From NCBI GenBank assembly GCA_002069025.1, contig MWBK01000124.1, positions 1 through 12,503 of the forward strand: a stretch of 12,503 bases of DNA. The letters run 5' to 3'. Positions 1 through 7,065 of the stretch are shown here, in pieces. Numbering within the stretch: the stretch's first letter is position 1; each line of letters starts with the position of its first letter. The stretch comes from Bacteroidetes bacterium ADurb.Bin302. Its GTDB lineage: Bacteria; Bacteroidota; Bacteroidia; Bacteroidales; Paludibacteraceae. The position numbers and the translations under genes were made by a program. The notes below the pieces were generated by a model. That model was not told the DNA's origin. It did not search any database and was given only the letters and a program-made list of their open reading frames with translations.

Positions 1-1995
1 GATTGGTTGATCTAATGAGTTTCTAGCTAAAACAGCAGAGATATTCAAGTTGTTTGCGACACCCGTATTTAATGCAAAGTAGTCCCACTTACTTAAATTA
101 TAATTTTGATACGAAATTTGGCCATATATAGTAAAATAGTCATCCGGCCAATTAAGTCTTGTTCCTATACCTGCAGAAATACCAAGAATTTTTATGTATT
201 TATCAGGGTCGTAAGATGATGAATACCAAGTGTTATATGAGTTATTGTTATAGTAGTATCCGTTGTTATAAGATGAGCTGTAGCTATTGCTTACACCTGA
301 TTGTATTGAATAGTATGCAGAGAAAGAAAAACTGTTAGGACGTTTGCCACCAAGCCACGGCTCAATAAACGATAAACTATATGCTTGATAGTACATACCA
401 TTTGTTTGTGCACTCAGGGTTAAAGTTTGTCCATCACCTTGTGGTAGAGGACGATAACTTTTGAAATTAAATATATTACGCAGCGAGAAATTGGTGAACT
501 TTAATTTAAGAGTTCCTACAACACCTGTTTGTCCCCAACCTGCAGATAATTCAATTTGGTCATTACGTTTTGATTCGAGTACATAGGTTAAATCAACAGT
601 GCCGTTTTCAGGGTCAGGGACTGTTTTAATATCCATCTTACCCGGGTCTGTTGAGAAATGTCCTGTTGCGGCAAGTTCACGCATAGAACGCATAATATCA
701 GATTTTCTAAACAAATCACCGGGTTTTGTTCTAAGTTCACGTCTAACTACATGCTCATATAGATATTCGCTACCTTGTATATTAACTCGATTGATTGTTG
801 CTTGTCTACCTTCTGCCATCCTTATTTCCATGTCAATAGAATCGTTGCTAATATTAGTTTCGACAGGTTGCATGTTAAAGAATAGATATCCGTTATCCAA
901 ATATAAATTGCTTACACAATCATCATCTTCAAATAAGCGTTGAGAAATTTTTTTCTGATTATAAACATCTCCTTTTTTGATGTTTAATACTCTGCGTAAA
1001 TAATCGGTTGTGTAAATGGTATTACCCATCCAATTGATGTCTCTGAAATAATATCGTTTACCTTCGTTTACCTTAATGTAAACATTTACGTATTTTGTAG
1101 GCTTAATAGAATCGGGGAATACACTATCACAAACAATTTCAGCATCTCTAAAGCCGTATTCATTATATTTTTCAATAAATAGGTTTTTATCGTTTTCGTA
1201 TTCTTTAGGTAGAAATTTCTTACTGCGGAATATGTTCAATATGTTATGTCTATCATTAGTCTTTTTCATGGCTCCGTCTAATTTTCGTTTAGAGATAGAC
1301 GCATTGCCATCAATAATTAATCTATTAACAGTAATTTTTGAGCCCTTATTGATTCTTATATCAACAATGTTATTATTGCCTTCTGCATCGTCTTCGCGTG
1401 GAACGATAGATACCTTCGTGTAATAGTACCCTTTTTCAATATAGTAGCGTTCAATAAATTTTTTCGCTTTGTCAATTATGTATGGTGTTATTTGAGTGCC
1501 TTTCGACATGCCGATGCCTTTTTCAATATCTTCTTTTTCTTTCTTTTTAGCACCGATAATATTTATGTTTGAAATGCGTGGACGTTGGTCTAATTGTATG
1601 TTTAGCCATATTTTATTCTCTCTAATCGAGACAATCTCTACTTGAATATTTGAGAATAATCCTTGTTTCCAGAAACGTCTAATAACATTAGTGATGGCAT
1701 CACTGGGAATTAATATTTTTTCTCCAACTTTTAAACCGGAAAATCCTATAAGTACGTAATCTTCATAATTATTTTTTCCGGATATGGTAATCTCTCCGAT
1801 TTCGTATTCACGTGGATTTGCGTAGTCGAGCTCGGGTAGATTTTCTCCAACCAAAACATTGACGCTGTCGGATGACGAGAAAAAAACATTGTTTTGCTGA
1901 TTGTTAATACTGTCGGTCGATAATATATCTGCATATGCAGACAATGTTCCAACAATCGTCAAAATAACAAGGATAGATATATATTTGTGCAACAT
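1..1995 (-). CDS. bamA: BamA, outer-membrane beta-barrel assembly factor (3'-truncated by window edge)
   Basis: BamA (Omp85 family) folds and inserts beta-barrel proteins into the outer membrane. One uninterrupted frame of 665 codons runs from an ATG at 1995 to the left edge; the stop lies outside. I translated it by hand. It begins with a signal peptide (MLHKYISILVILTIVGTLSA, then YA|D, cleavage near residue 22). Five POTRA repeats follow at roughly residues 64-460, with typical features such as FWKQGLFSNIQ (108-118) and GYYYTKV (189-195). The barrel then starts and includes ELSAGWGQTG. The visible end, ARNSLDQPI (657-665), matches the R-x-S-x-D-x-P-x motif that precedes a YPRSGS-like segment in Bacteroidota BamA. 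The conserved VRGF/IRGY loop-6 motif should lie beyond the edge, so perhaps 200 residues are missing. Residues 566-590 form a Ser/Tyr/Asn-rich loop. The gene starts 3 bp after the uppS stop (TAATTTATG), so it is probably translationally coupled. The family call is very secure. Confidence 0.95.
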   Translation of the reverse strand, partial: MLHKYISILVILTIVGTLSAYADILSTDSINNQQNNVFFSSSDSVNVLVGENLPELDYANPREYEIGEITISGKNNYEDYVLIGFSGLKVGEKILIPSDAITNVIRRFWKQGLFSNIQVEIVSIRENKIWLNIQLDQRPRISNINIIGAKKKEKEDIEKGIGMSKGTQITPYIIDKAKKFIERYYIEKGYYYTKVSIVPREDDAEGNNNIVDIRINKGSKITVNRLIIDGNASISKRKLDGAMKKTNDRHNILNIFRSKKFLPKEYENDKNLFIEKYNEYGFRDAEIVCDSVFPDSIKPTKYVNVYIKVNEGKRYYFRDINWMGNTIYTTDYLRRVLNIKKGDVYNQKKISQRLFEDDDCVSNLYLDNGYLFFNMQPVETNISNDSIDMEIRMAEGRQATINRVNIQGSEYLYEHVVRRELRTKPGDLFRKSDIMRSMRELAATGHFSTDPGKMDIKTVPDPENGTVDLTYVLESKRNDQIELSAGWGQTGVVGTLKLKFTNFSLRNIFNFKSYRPLPQGDGQTLTLSAQTNGMYYQAYSLSFIEPWLGGKRPNSFSFSAYYSIQSGVSNSYSSSYNNGYYYNNNSYNTWYSSSYDPDKYIKILGISAGIGTRLNWPDDYFTIYGQISYQNYNLSKWDYFALNTGVANNLNISAVLARNSLDQPI

Positions 1996-1998
1996 AAA

Positions 1999-2745
1999 TT
2001 ATTTGGCTACTTGTTCGCTCGTCTTTCCAAAACGACGTTCACGTTGTTGAAAATCAATAATGGCACCATAAAAATCCTCCTTATTAAAATCAGGCCATAA
2101 TACAGGGGTAAAATATAATTCGGTGTATGCTATTTGCCACAATAAAAAATTACTTATGCGATATTCACCGCTTGTTCTGATTAGTAATTCAGGATCGGGT
2201 ATTTCTTTAGTTGTGAGAAAAGATGCTACAGTTGTTTCATCAATTGTATTAGGATCAATACCTTGTGTAGTTACGTTTAATGCGATTTGTTTTACAGCAT
2301 TAGTGATTTCCCATCTAGCAGAATAACTGAGTGCCAATACTAAAGTTAATCCTGTATTTTTTGATGTTAACTCTATGCCTTCTTGTAACTTGTTGTTAAC
2401 TTGTTTTATAAGTCTATCTGTATTTCCGATGGTTTTTAAGCGTACATTGTTTTTGTTTAAATTTACAGTTTCGGATTCAATAGTTGAAACTAGTAACTTC
2501 ATCAATGCGCTAACTTCGTCTTCAGGTCTATTCCAATTTTCAGTTGAAAATACGTACAAAGTTAAATACTTAATACCCAATTCGGCAGCTGCTTCAGTGG
2601 CAGCTCGTACTGATGATATAGCATTGGCATGCCCAAATATACGGGGTTTACCGTTCTTTTGAGCCCATCTACCATTGCCATCCATTATTATGGCTACATG
2701 TTGTGGTAATGCTTCTTTATTTATCTTGTCTTTCAAACTTGCCAT
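1999..2745 (-). CDS. uppS: Undecaprenyl diphosphate synthase (cis-prenyltransferase)
   Basis: UppS condenses farnesyl diphosphate with eight isopentenyl diphosphates to make the C55 lipid carrier for peptidoglycan and surface-polysaccharide synthesis; it acts at the cytoplasmic membrane. The 248-residue product has the full family signature: HVAIIMDGNGRWA (16-28, catalytic Asp22), FGH just after, LYVFSTENWNRP, IRTSGEYRISNFLLWQIAY, ELYF, LWPDF, and the C-terminal RERRFGKTSEQ typical of Bacteroidota. I chose the ATG at 2745 (MASLKDKI) because it lies 1 bp after the stop of the upstream gene (TAACATG) and gives normal family length. An in-frame ATG at 2823 would add 26 unrelated residues overlapping the DUF6089 gene. 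One oddity is that the usual GHxxG after the active-site loop reads GHANAI, lacking the glycine. The uppS-bamA pairing is common in Bacteroidota. Confidence 0.96.
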   Translation of the reverse strand: MASLKDKINKEALPQHVAIIMDGNGRWAQKNGKPRIFGHANAISSVRAATEAAAELGIKYLTLYVFSTENWNRPEDEVSALMKLLVSTIESETVNLNKNNVRLKTIGNTDRLIKQVNNKLQEGIELTSKNTGLTLVLALSYSARWEITNAVKQIALNVTTQGIDPNTIDETTVASFLTTKEIPDPELLIRTSGEYRISNFLLWQIAYTELYFTPVLWPDFNKEDFYGAIIDFQQRERRFGKTSEQVAK

Positions 2746-2746
2746 G

Positions 2747-3448
2747 TTATCGGCAGAATTTACGTGTATTAAATAAATTGAACGAAATATATAAATTGGC
2801 AAATGAGTACCAATCTGTATCAAAAAAACCTACGTGACCTGTATTGTAAGGATCATTTAATATACTATTGCTTGAATCAGTAACATCAAATGAATCTGTA
2901 AATAGTTTATGTATGGTCCACTCCAAACCTAATGTCCATCTTTTATCAATCTTCCACTTACCACCAATACCGAAAGGTATGTTAAAGTTGTACATATTCT
3001 CTGCTGTGTACATATTGTTATATGCAGTAAGTCCAACTCCCAATAAAATATAAGGTGTTACTTTGTAAGTCCCCTTATAATATCCTGATTCACCAATGTC
3101 TAAAAAGTTGAATTCAACAACTAAACTTGCGTCAACAAACCCGCGTTCAAATGCGGCGTATTCTTGATGATTTGGCAATATATAACCAAAGTCCCGTGTG
3201 TCTCCTTCTACTTTAGCGTACATCACGCTAACTTTCAATGCCCAACGTGTGTCAATATTATATCTATATAATCCTCCAAAAGCATACAGAGGCCTGTTAA
3301 ATACCGTCACATGATTAGCATCTCCCAAGTAAAATGTTGTTCCACCTGTGATGCCCAATTCGTGGTTGTACTCTGCTTTAGCCTGCCCATGAAAAGCGAA
3401 AATCAACAACAGTATTAGTACTGTTTTAAAATGTTTTTCCAAATTCAT
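2747..3448 (-). CDS. DUF6089 family outer-membrane beta-barrel protein
   Basis: A 233-residue exported protein of unknown function. It has a signal peptide (MNLEKHFKTVLILLLIFAFH, then GQAKA|E, cleavage after about residue 25). The mature part is rich in alternating hydrophobic/aromatic strands with charged turns, as expected for a small outer-membrane barrel. The start of the mature region, ELGITGGTTFYLGDAN (30-45), fits the Bacteroidota DUF6089 family, whose members often sit directly before uppS and bamA. I recognise the family from this motif and context, not from a search. It is the first gene of a three-gene unit with uppS (1 bp away) and bamA, with a -7-type box about 70 bp upstream. 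Its genetic link to BamA suggests an envelope role, but no activity can be assigned. It could equally be described as a generic outer-membrane barrel protein. Confidence 0.8.
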   Translation of the reverse strand: MNLEKHFKTVLILLLIFAFHGQAKAEYNHELGITGGTTFYLGDANHVTVFNRPLYAFGGLYRYNIDTRWALKVSVMYAKVEGDTRDFGYILPNHQEYAAFERGFVDASLVVEFNFLDIGESGYYKGTYKVTPYILLGVGLTAYNNMYTAENMYNFNIPFGIGGKWKIDKRWTLGLEWTIHKLFTDSFDVTDSSNSILNDPYNTGHVGFFDTDWYSFANLYISFNLFNTRKFCR

Positions 3449-3515
3449 TTATGAGATACCGAGAAATAAAGTAGAGTCATTTACATATGTTCGATGTTTC
3501 GGGCGTTTAAGCAGA

Positions 3516-3523
3516 CAAATGTA
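3516..3523 (-). promoter_or_regulatory. Putative -7 promoter box for the DUF6089-uppS-bamA operon
   Basis: On the minus strand this reads TACATTTG, a match to the Bacteroidota -7 consensus TAnnTTTG, placed about 68 bp before the DUF6089 start and just after the gldN terminator. No TTTG or TTG element is found at the usual -33 distance (TTA occurs with a 19-bp spacer), so the match rests on the -7 box and position only. Confidence 0.45.
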
Positions 3524-3569
3524 CTGATAATCTTTTATTGAGTAAGTAGGTCTTAACAATTTATAGGAT

Positions 3570-3605
3570 AAAAAAAAGGCTACTTGTAATATGTAGCCTT
3601 TTTTG
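3570..3605 (-). terminator. Intrinsic terminator after gldN
   Basis: A perfect inverted repeat, AAAAAGGCTAC / GTAGCCTTTTT, surrounds a 9-base loop. On the minus strand the GGCTAC/GTAGCC stem is followed by eight T residues, the form of a rho-independent terminator. It lies about 36 bp past the gldN stop and separates the type IX secretion operon from the DUF6089-uppS-bamA operon. The A-run on the other arm makes it symmetrical, but no plus-strand gene is present for it to serve. Confidence 0.85.
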
Positions 3606-3640
3606 TTATTTAAAATTAGTTTATTTAACCAAAACTATTT

Positions 3641-4528
3641 CTAATATTCCCAAATGTCTTGTTCGAAATTAATAATTTCTGTTTTAATACGCTCTTGTTC
3701 CTTATGAGCTTCCTCTGCTGTTGAATTATATTCAATCAAGTTTCGATTTCTGGTAGATGATTCTTTGAAAATATAGCTACCAAATTTCCTTTTGATGAAT
3801 AAATCATCCATAGTTTCTCTTGCTCCGTTATTACGATCAGAAACTAAAGCTTCTTGTTGTGCTAAGTATGGGCGTACAGCATCAAACGGAACCCAGAATT
3901 GTGGATAACCAACCATTTGTCCACCCATGTCTTCATTAGCACGATAAATCTTTGGGCAAATTGCTAAGATGCGTACTGACATAACAGAATTGTTTTTGTC
4001 GAAATACCAAACTTCTTTAAGATAGTATTTTATTACCTCTCTGTTTGGAATATCACTTTCTGCAATAGATGTACTCAGTGTATCACCTGTAACTGAATCA
4101 GTTTTCACTGTTACAAGAACTTGATTGTTTTCCAAGAATGACTCGAATGATACTAATTTGTCATCAGTAAATACCTCTTTAGCGTCCTCGTATTCGTATA
4201 CTTTGATTTTACCTTCTTCAAACAAGCGGAATATTGTTGTAAACAAACTTTGACGACTATCGCTTGCTTCTTCAGGGAAATACAACGGATAATTGATTTT
4301 TTCACGCAAATCTAAGATACGATATACAACCTTCGACCAAATTATATCATCTGCCCTTGGATTGTTATATTCAATTGGCTTTCTTTCTGTCAGCGGAATA
4401 CTCGTAGGCAGATTACTTGCAATTTCTCCATTGTCTCCGAAAAACGAATTGTCTGTTTCCTGGGCTATTGCAGGAACTACAAACAAGGACATAAGTCCTA
4501 TAAACAAGTAACGATAAAGCGTCTTCAT
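3641..4528 (-). CDS. gldN: GldN/PorN, type IX secretion system periplasmic ring protein
   Basis: GldN (PorN) binds the lipoprotein GldK (PorK) to form the large periplasmic ring under the outer membrane in the type IX secretion system, and contacts the periplasmic arm of GldM. The 295-residue product has a signal peptide (MKTLYRYLFIGLMSLFVVPA, then IAQ|E, cleavage near residue 23). The conserved block ADDIIWSKVVYRILDLREK (59-77) is a GldN family hallmark. Further family-like segments are the PQFWVPFDAVRPYL stretch and IKRKFGSYIFKESSTRNRNL near the C-terminus. It is shorter than Porphyromonas PorN. The ATG lies 6 bp after the gldM stop, so it is co-transcribed with gldM, and it is the last gene before the hairpin terminator. 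There is no second gldN-like copy (gldO) beside it. Confidence 0.95.
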   Translation of the reverse strand: MKTLYRYLFIGLMSLFVVPAIAQETDNSFFGDNGEIASNLPTSIPLTERKPIEYNNPRADDIIWSKVVYRILDLREKINYPLYFPEEASDSRQSLFTTIFRLFEEGKIKVYEYEDAKEVFTDDKLVSFESFLENNQVLVTVKTDSVTGDTLSTSIAESDIPNREVIKYYLKEVWYFDKNNSVMSVRILAICPKIYRANEDMGGQMVGYPQFWVPFDAVRPYLAQQEALVSDRNNGARETMDDLFIKRKFGSYIFKESSTRNRNLIEYNSTAEEAHKEQERIKTEIINFEQDIWEY

Positions 4529-4534
4529 AGTTTT

Positions 4535-6142
4535 TTAATTTACTTTTACTTCTATTGGAGGCAAAATACGTTCTATACCATCAGGACCTTTTGCTCTAAT
4601 ACGAGATATATAGAATGTTTTGCCACGACTCATTTTACGCATCAAATCTAGTTGTTTTTCTGTAAATGCTGTACTATTAGATGTTTCAATACGTCCGTTA
4701 CCCATTGAATCGAAGAATGTGATGTCGAATCCGAGTACATTATAGCGAACATCTAAGTCTGCATCATCAAGTTCTGCTTTGACACCATTTGAACTTATTA
4801 AATTAGCTTTTGCGAATGCTTTTCCACCTTTGTATTTTGCAGGATTGCCATTTTCACGATATTCTATATAACCAATTGGAGGTGGTAGTGCTTTTACACG
4901 GAAAGGTTTGCTTCCTATACTTTGTACTTTTCCACCTTCCATTTTCGCAGATACTGAAATTTTACAATCTTGTCCTACTTTTGTAGGACGAACTGTCCAA
5001 CCTGAGCCTTTACGAGTTAATATACCATTTGTAATGCTAACACTCACATTTTGTGTAGGTACACCAGGTACAGACACGCTCATTGGATTTTCGATACCGG
5101 CATAGAATACATTCATCATATCAGCAGAAATGATAGCAGTAGGCTCACCAACTATGTATGAACTTTCAAAAGGATATGATTGTATTGTTCCGTCTGCACG
5201 AGGTAAGTCAATTTGACCTTTAATATCGAAAGTTCCAACAGAACTGCATCCGACTGTGTATTTCTCATTTTCAAGAACTTTGCCGTTTACTGTTATTTTA
5301 GGACGTTTTGTTGAGTCAATAGCTGCAAGAATGATTCTTGCTTCATATACTCCTCCACGTGTTACATAAGATGAAGTAGGGATAACTTCTGCTGTAATCT
5401 TATTAACACGGAAGTCACTAGCATCAACTTGGTTCTTTAAATAATTGACAACTTCAGATTCTGTATAGCGTAAATCTGTTTGAATCTTTGTCAACAGTGT
5501 GATAGATGCAGAAACAGGAATCATTTCAAATCTTGATGCTTCCCACGTAATAGGATCGCCATTTTGGGTTTTTGTATCTTCTGTATTAAAGTTGTCACGA
5601 ATAGTTTTTATTCTGGTTGAGTCTTTTTGAACCATTTGTTCCATAAGAGCGGCGTACTTGTTCAAACCAACTTTTAATTGATTTGCACGATTAGCACTTG
5701 CTCCTTGCATTGAAACTGCCATAGCAACCTGTGCGCTTGCATCAAGATTGTCACGAGCACCTATAGCATATTGCGTGCCGTTTTTTATACATTCTTTATA
5801 CAAGTCACCGCCTTCTTGTCCATCAGCTTTAACTATAATATCATATTTCAATTGTTCCAAGACCTCGTTCATACTATCAGTCTTTTGACGGACAATATTT
5901 GCTTTATTTAACCACTCTGCAACCTTTTCGGGGTTTTGACTCTTTAAGTCTTCGAATTGTCCGTATAAAGATTGGTTTTTAGCAGTGGTACTTGCCAAAC
6001 TCTGACTTAAACTTTTCTGTACTAAAGTAAAGCCGTTAAGTACATCGGTAGATACATTCAAAGCCAACATGGCTGTAAGTACCAAGTACATCATCGATAT
6101 CATTTTCTGCCTCGGGGTTTCCGGGCAATTTGTAGCACTCAT
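4535..6142 (-). CDS. gldM: GldM/PorM, type IX secretion motor subunit with periplasmic arm
   Basis: GldM is the dimeric part of the GldLM proton-driven motor. Its single transmembrane helix sits inside the GldL ring, and its long periplasmic part transmits force to the GldK/GldN ring. The 535-residue product starts with the family signature NCPETPRQKMISMMYLVLTA, the helix spanning about residues 13-32 (ending LNVS), followed by an alpha-helical periplasmic domain (to about residue 220). A series of beta domains then runs to the C-terminus, which ends in IEVKVN. Length is close to known GldM/PorM proteins (a little over 500). It sits between gldL (35 bp upstream) and gldN (6 bp downstream). 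No signal cleavage is expected, because the N-terminal helix is an anchor. The identification is firm. Confidence 0.96.
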   Translation of the reverse strand: MSATNCPETPRQKMISMMYLVLTAMLALNVSTDVLNGFTLVQKSLSQSLASTTAKNQSLYGQFEDLKSQNPEKVAEWLNKANIVRQKTDSMNEVLEQLKYDIIVKADGQEGGDLYKECIKNGTQYAIGARDNLDASAQVAMAVSMQGASANRANQLKVGLNKYAALMEQMVQKDSTRIKTIRDNFNTEDTKTQNGDPITWEASRFEMIPVSASITLLTKIQTDLRYTESEVVNYLKNQVDASDFRVNKITAEVIPTSSYVTRGGVYEARIILAAIDSTKRPKITVNGKVLENEKYTVGCSSVGTFDIKGQIDLPRADGTIQSYPFESSYIVGEPTAIISADMMNVFYAGIENPMSVSVPGVPTQNVSVSITNGILTRKGSGWTVRPTKVGQDCKISVSAKMEGGKVQSIGSKPFRVKALPPPIGYIEYRENGNPAKYKGGKAFAKANLISSNGVKAELDDADLDVRYNVLGFDITFFDSMGNGRIETSNSTAFTEKQLDLMRKMSRGKTFYISRIRAKGPDGIERILPPIEVKVN

Positions 6143-6177
6143 ATATTATTTTGTATTAACAATTAGCGGTTTGATTA

Positions 6178-7023
6178 TTAAACTCTTGCGTTGAATGCGT
6201 TAAGCATATTTCCGTAAACGTTGTTCAAACTGCTTACTTGTTGTGTTAATTTTGTTGCTTGTGCTTTGAATGCTTCTGTTTCTGCAGATGCTGAATCCAT
6301 TGCATTTTGCATCTTTGATAGGTTTTGATTTACGCCTTCCATTAATTCGGCTTGTGTATTTATGCTTCTAACTTGCATTTCATATCCGGCGTTGATTGAT
6401 GAAAGATTTTTAGCAATACCTTGCATTTCGTTAATATAACCTTTAGCATCTCCAGCTACTGCTGTCATGCTTTCTGCTACTGTTTTATATGATGCGAATA
6501 AAGAATCAGATGAGGCTTTTAAAGTATTTTGTGTAGATGCAAATGCTGATATAGCATCAGATGCTGCATTCATGTTGCGTGCGTAATTAGATGAAGCAGA
6601 TACTGCAGCTGTAACATCAGAAATCTGAGATGCTGTTTCACTTAAGCGTCTAATTCCGTCGTTTAATCTTTGTACGTCACTTTGTGATAATGATCCAGCT
6701 TTTGCTAAATCTTCAATTGAATTTGCTTGTTTTGCAGAAGCAGTTGCACCACCAAATCCTCCTCCGGTTATAGGAGCACCTTCTCCACCCTCTAATTGTG
6801 GAAATACCATATCCCAATGATAATCTTTATGTGGCGGTTCGAATGAAGATAATGCGAAAAGTATAGCCTCACAACCCATACCTAGCATCAACATAGGACC
6901 TGCACCGGGGAAGTGCATAATTTTAAACAATGCTCCGATAATTACTACAGATGCTCCTAATCCATAAGCCATGCCTGTGATTTTCTTCCCTTTAGGAGAA
7001 GTAAGAAAATTTCCTTGTGCCAT
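6178..7023 (-). CDS. gldL: GldL/PorL, inner-membrane motor protein of type IX secretion
   Basis: GldL forms the membrane ring around the GldM helices and uses the proton-motive force to drive type IX secretion (and gliding where present). The 281-residue product has the family N-terminus: two transmembrane helices at about 17-36 and 42-62, containing GALFKIMHFPGAGPMLMLG and ending in FEPP. Polar residues Lys34, His37 and Glu52 lie in or beside the helices; I infer these correspond to the charged residues known to matter in GldL motors. A Gly-rich linker (about 80-93) leads to a long cytoplasmic alpha-helical region rich in Ala, Ser, Gln and Asn (about 95-281), likely coiled coil. This tail makes it longer than Flavobacterium GldL (about 215 residues) and closer to Porphyromonas PorL. 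It lies 42 bp after gldK and 35 bp before gldM. Confidence 0.95.
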   Translation of the reverse strand: MAQGNFLTSPKGKKITGMAYGLGASVVIIGALFKIMHFPGAGPMLMLGMGCEAILFALSSFEPPHKDYHWDMVFPQLEGGEGAPITGGGFGGATASAKQANSIEDLAKAGSLSQSDVQRLNDGIRRLSETASQISDVTAAVSASSNYARNMNAASDAISAFASTQNTLKASSDSLFASYKTVAESMTAVAGDAKGYINEMQGIAKNLSSINAGYEMQVRSINTQAELMEGVNQNLSKMQNAMDSASAETEAFKAQATKLTQQVSSLNNVYGNMLNAFNARV

Positions 7024-7065
7024 TTTTTTTGATTTTTTAATTGTTTTGATATAAAGTTATTTGTC

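Noticed and set aside
599..943. A 114-codon plus-strand reading frame, and other plus-strand frames across the window.
   Set aside because: All are antisense to well-supported minus-strand genes, have no recognisable domain and have compositions expected of reverse-strand shadows.
1746..1955. A 69-codon minus-strand reading frame near the start of bamA.
   Set aside because: It lies entirely inside the bamA signal peptide and first POTRA region in another frame, while the bamA frame is open for 665 codons and matches a known family throughout.
2746..2823. An upstream ATG that would give UppS 26 extra residues.
   Set aside because: The extra residues are a shadow of the DUF6089 C-terminus in another frame. 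The ATG at 2745 gives normal family length and a 1-bp gap to the upstream stop.
7024..7065. A/T-rich gap between gldK and gldL as a terminator or internal promoter.
   Set aside because: It has T and A runs but no GC stem, and TAACTTTA does not match the TAnnTTTG box; a simple intergenic spacer explains it.
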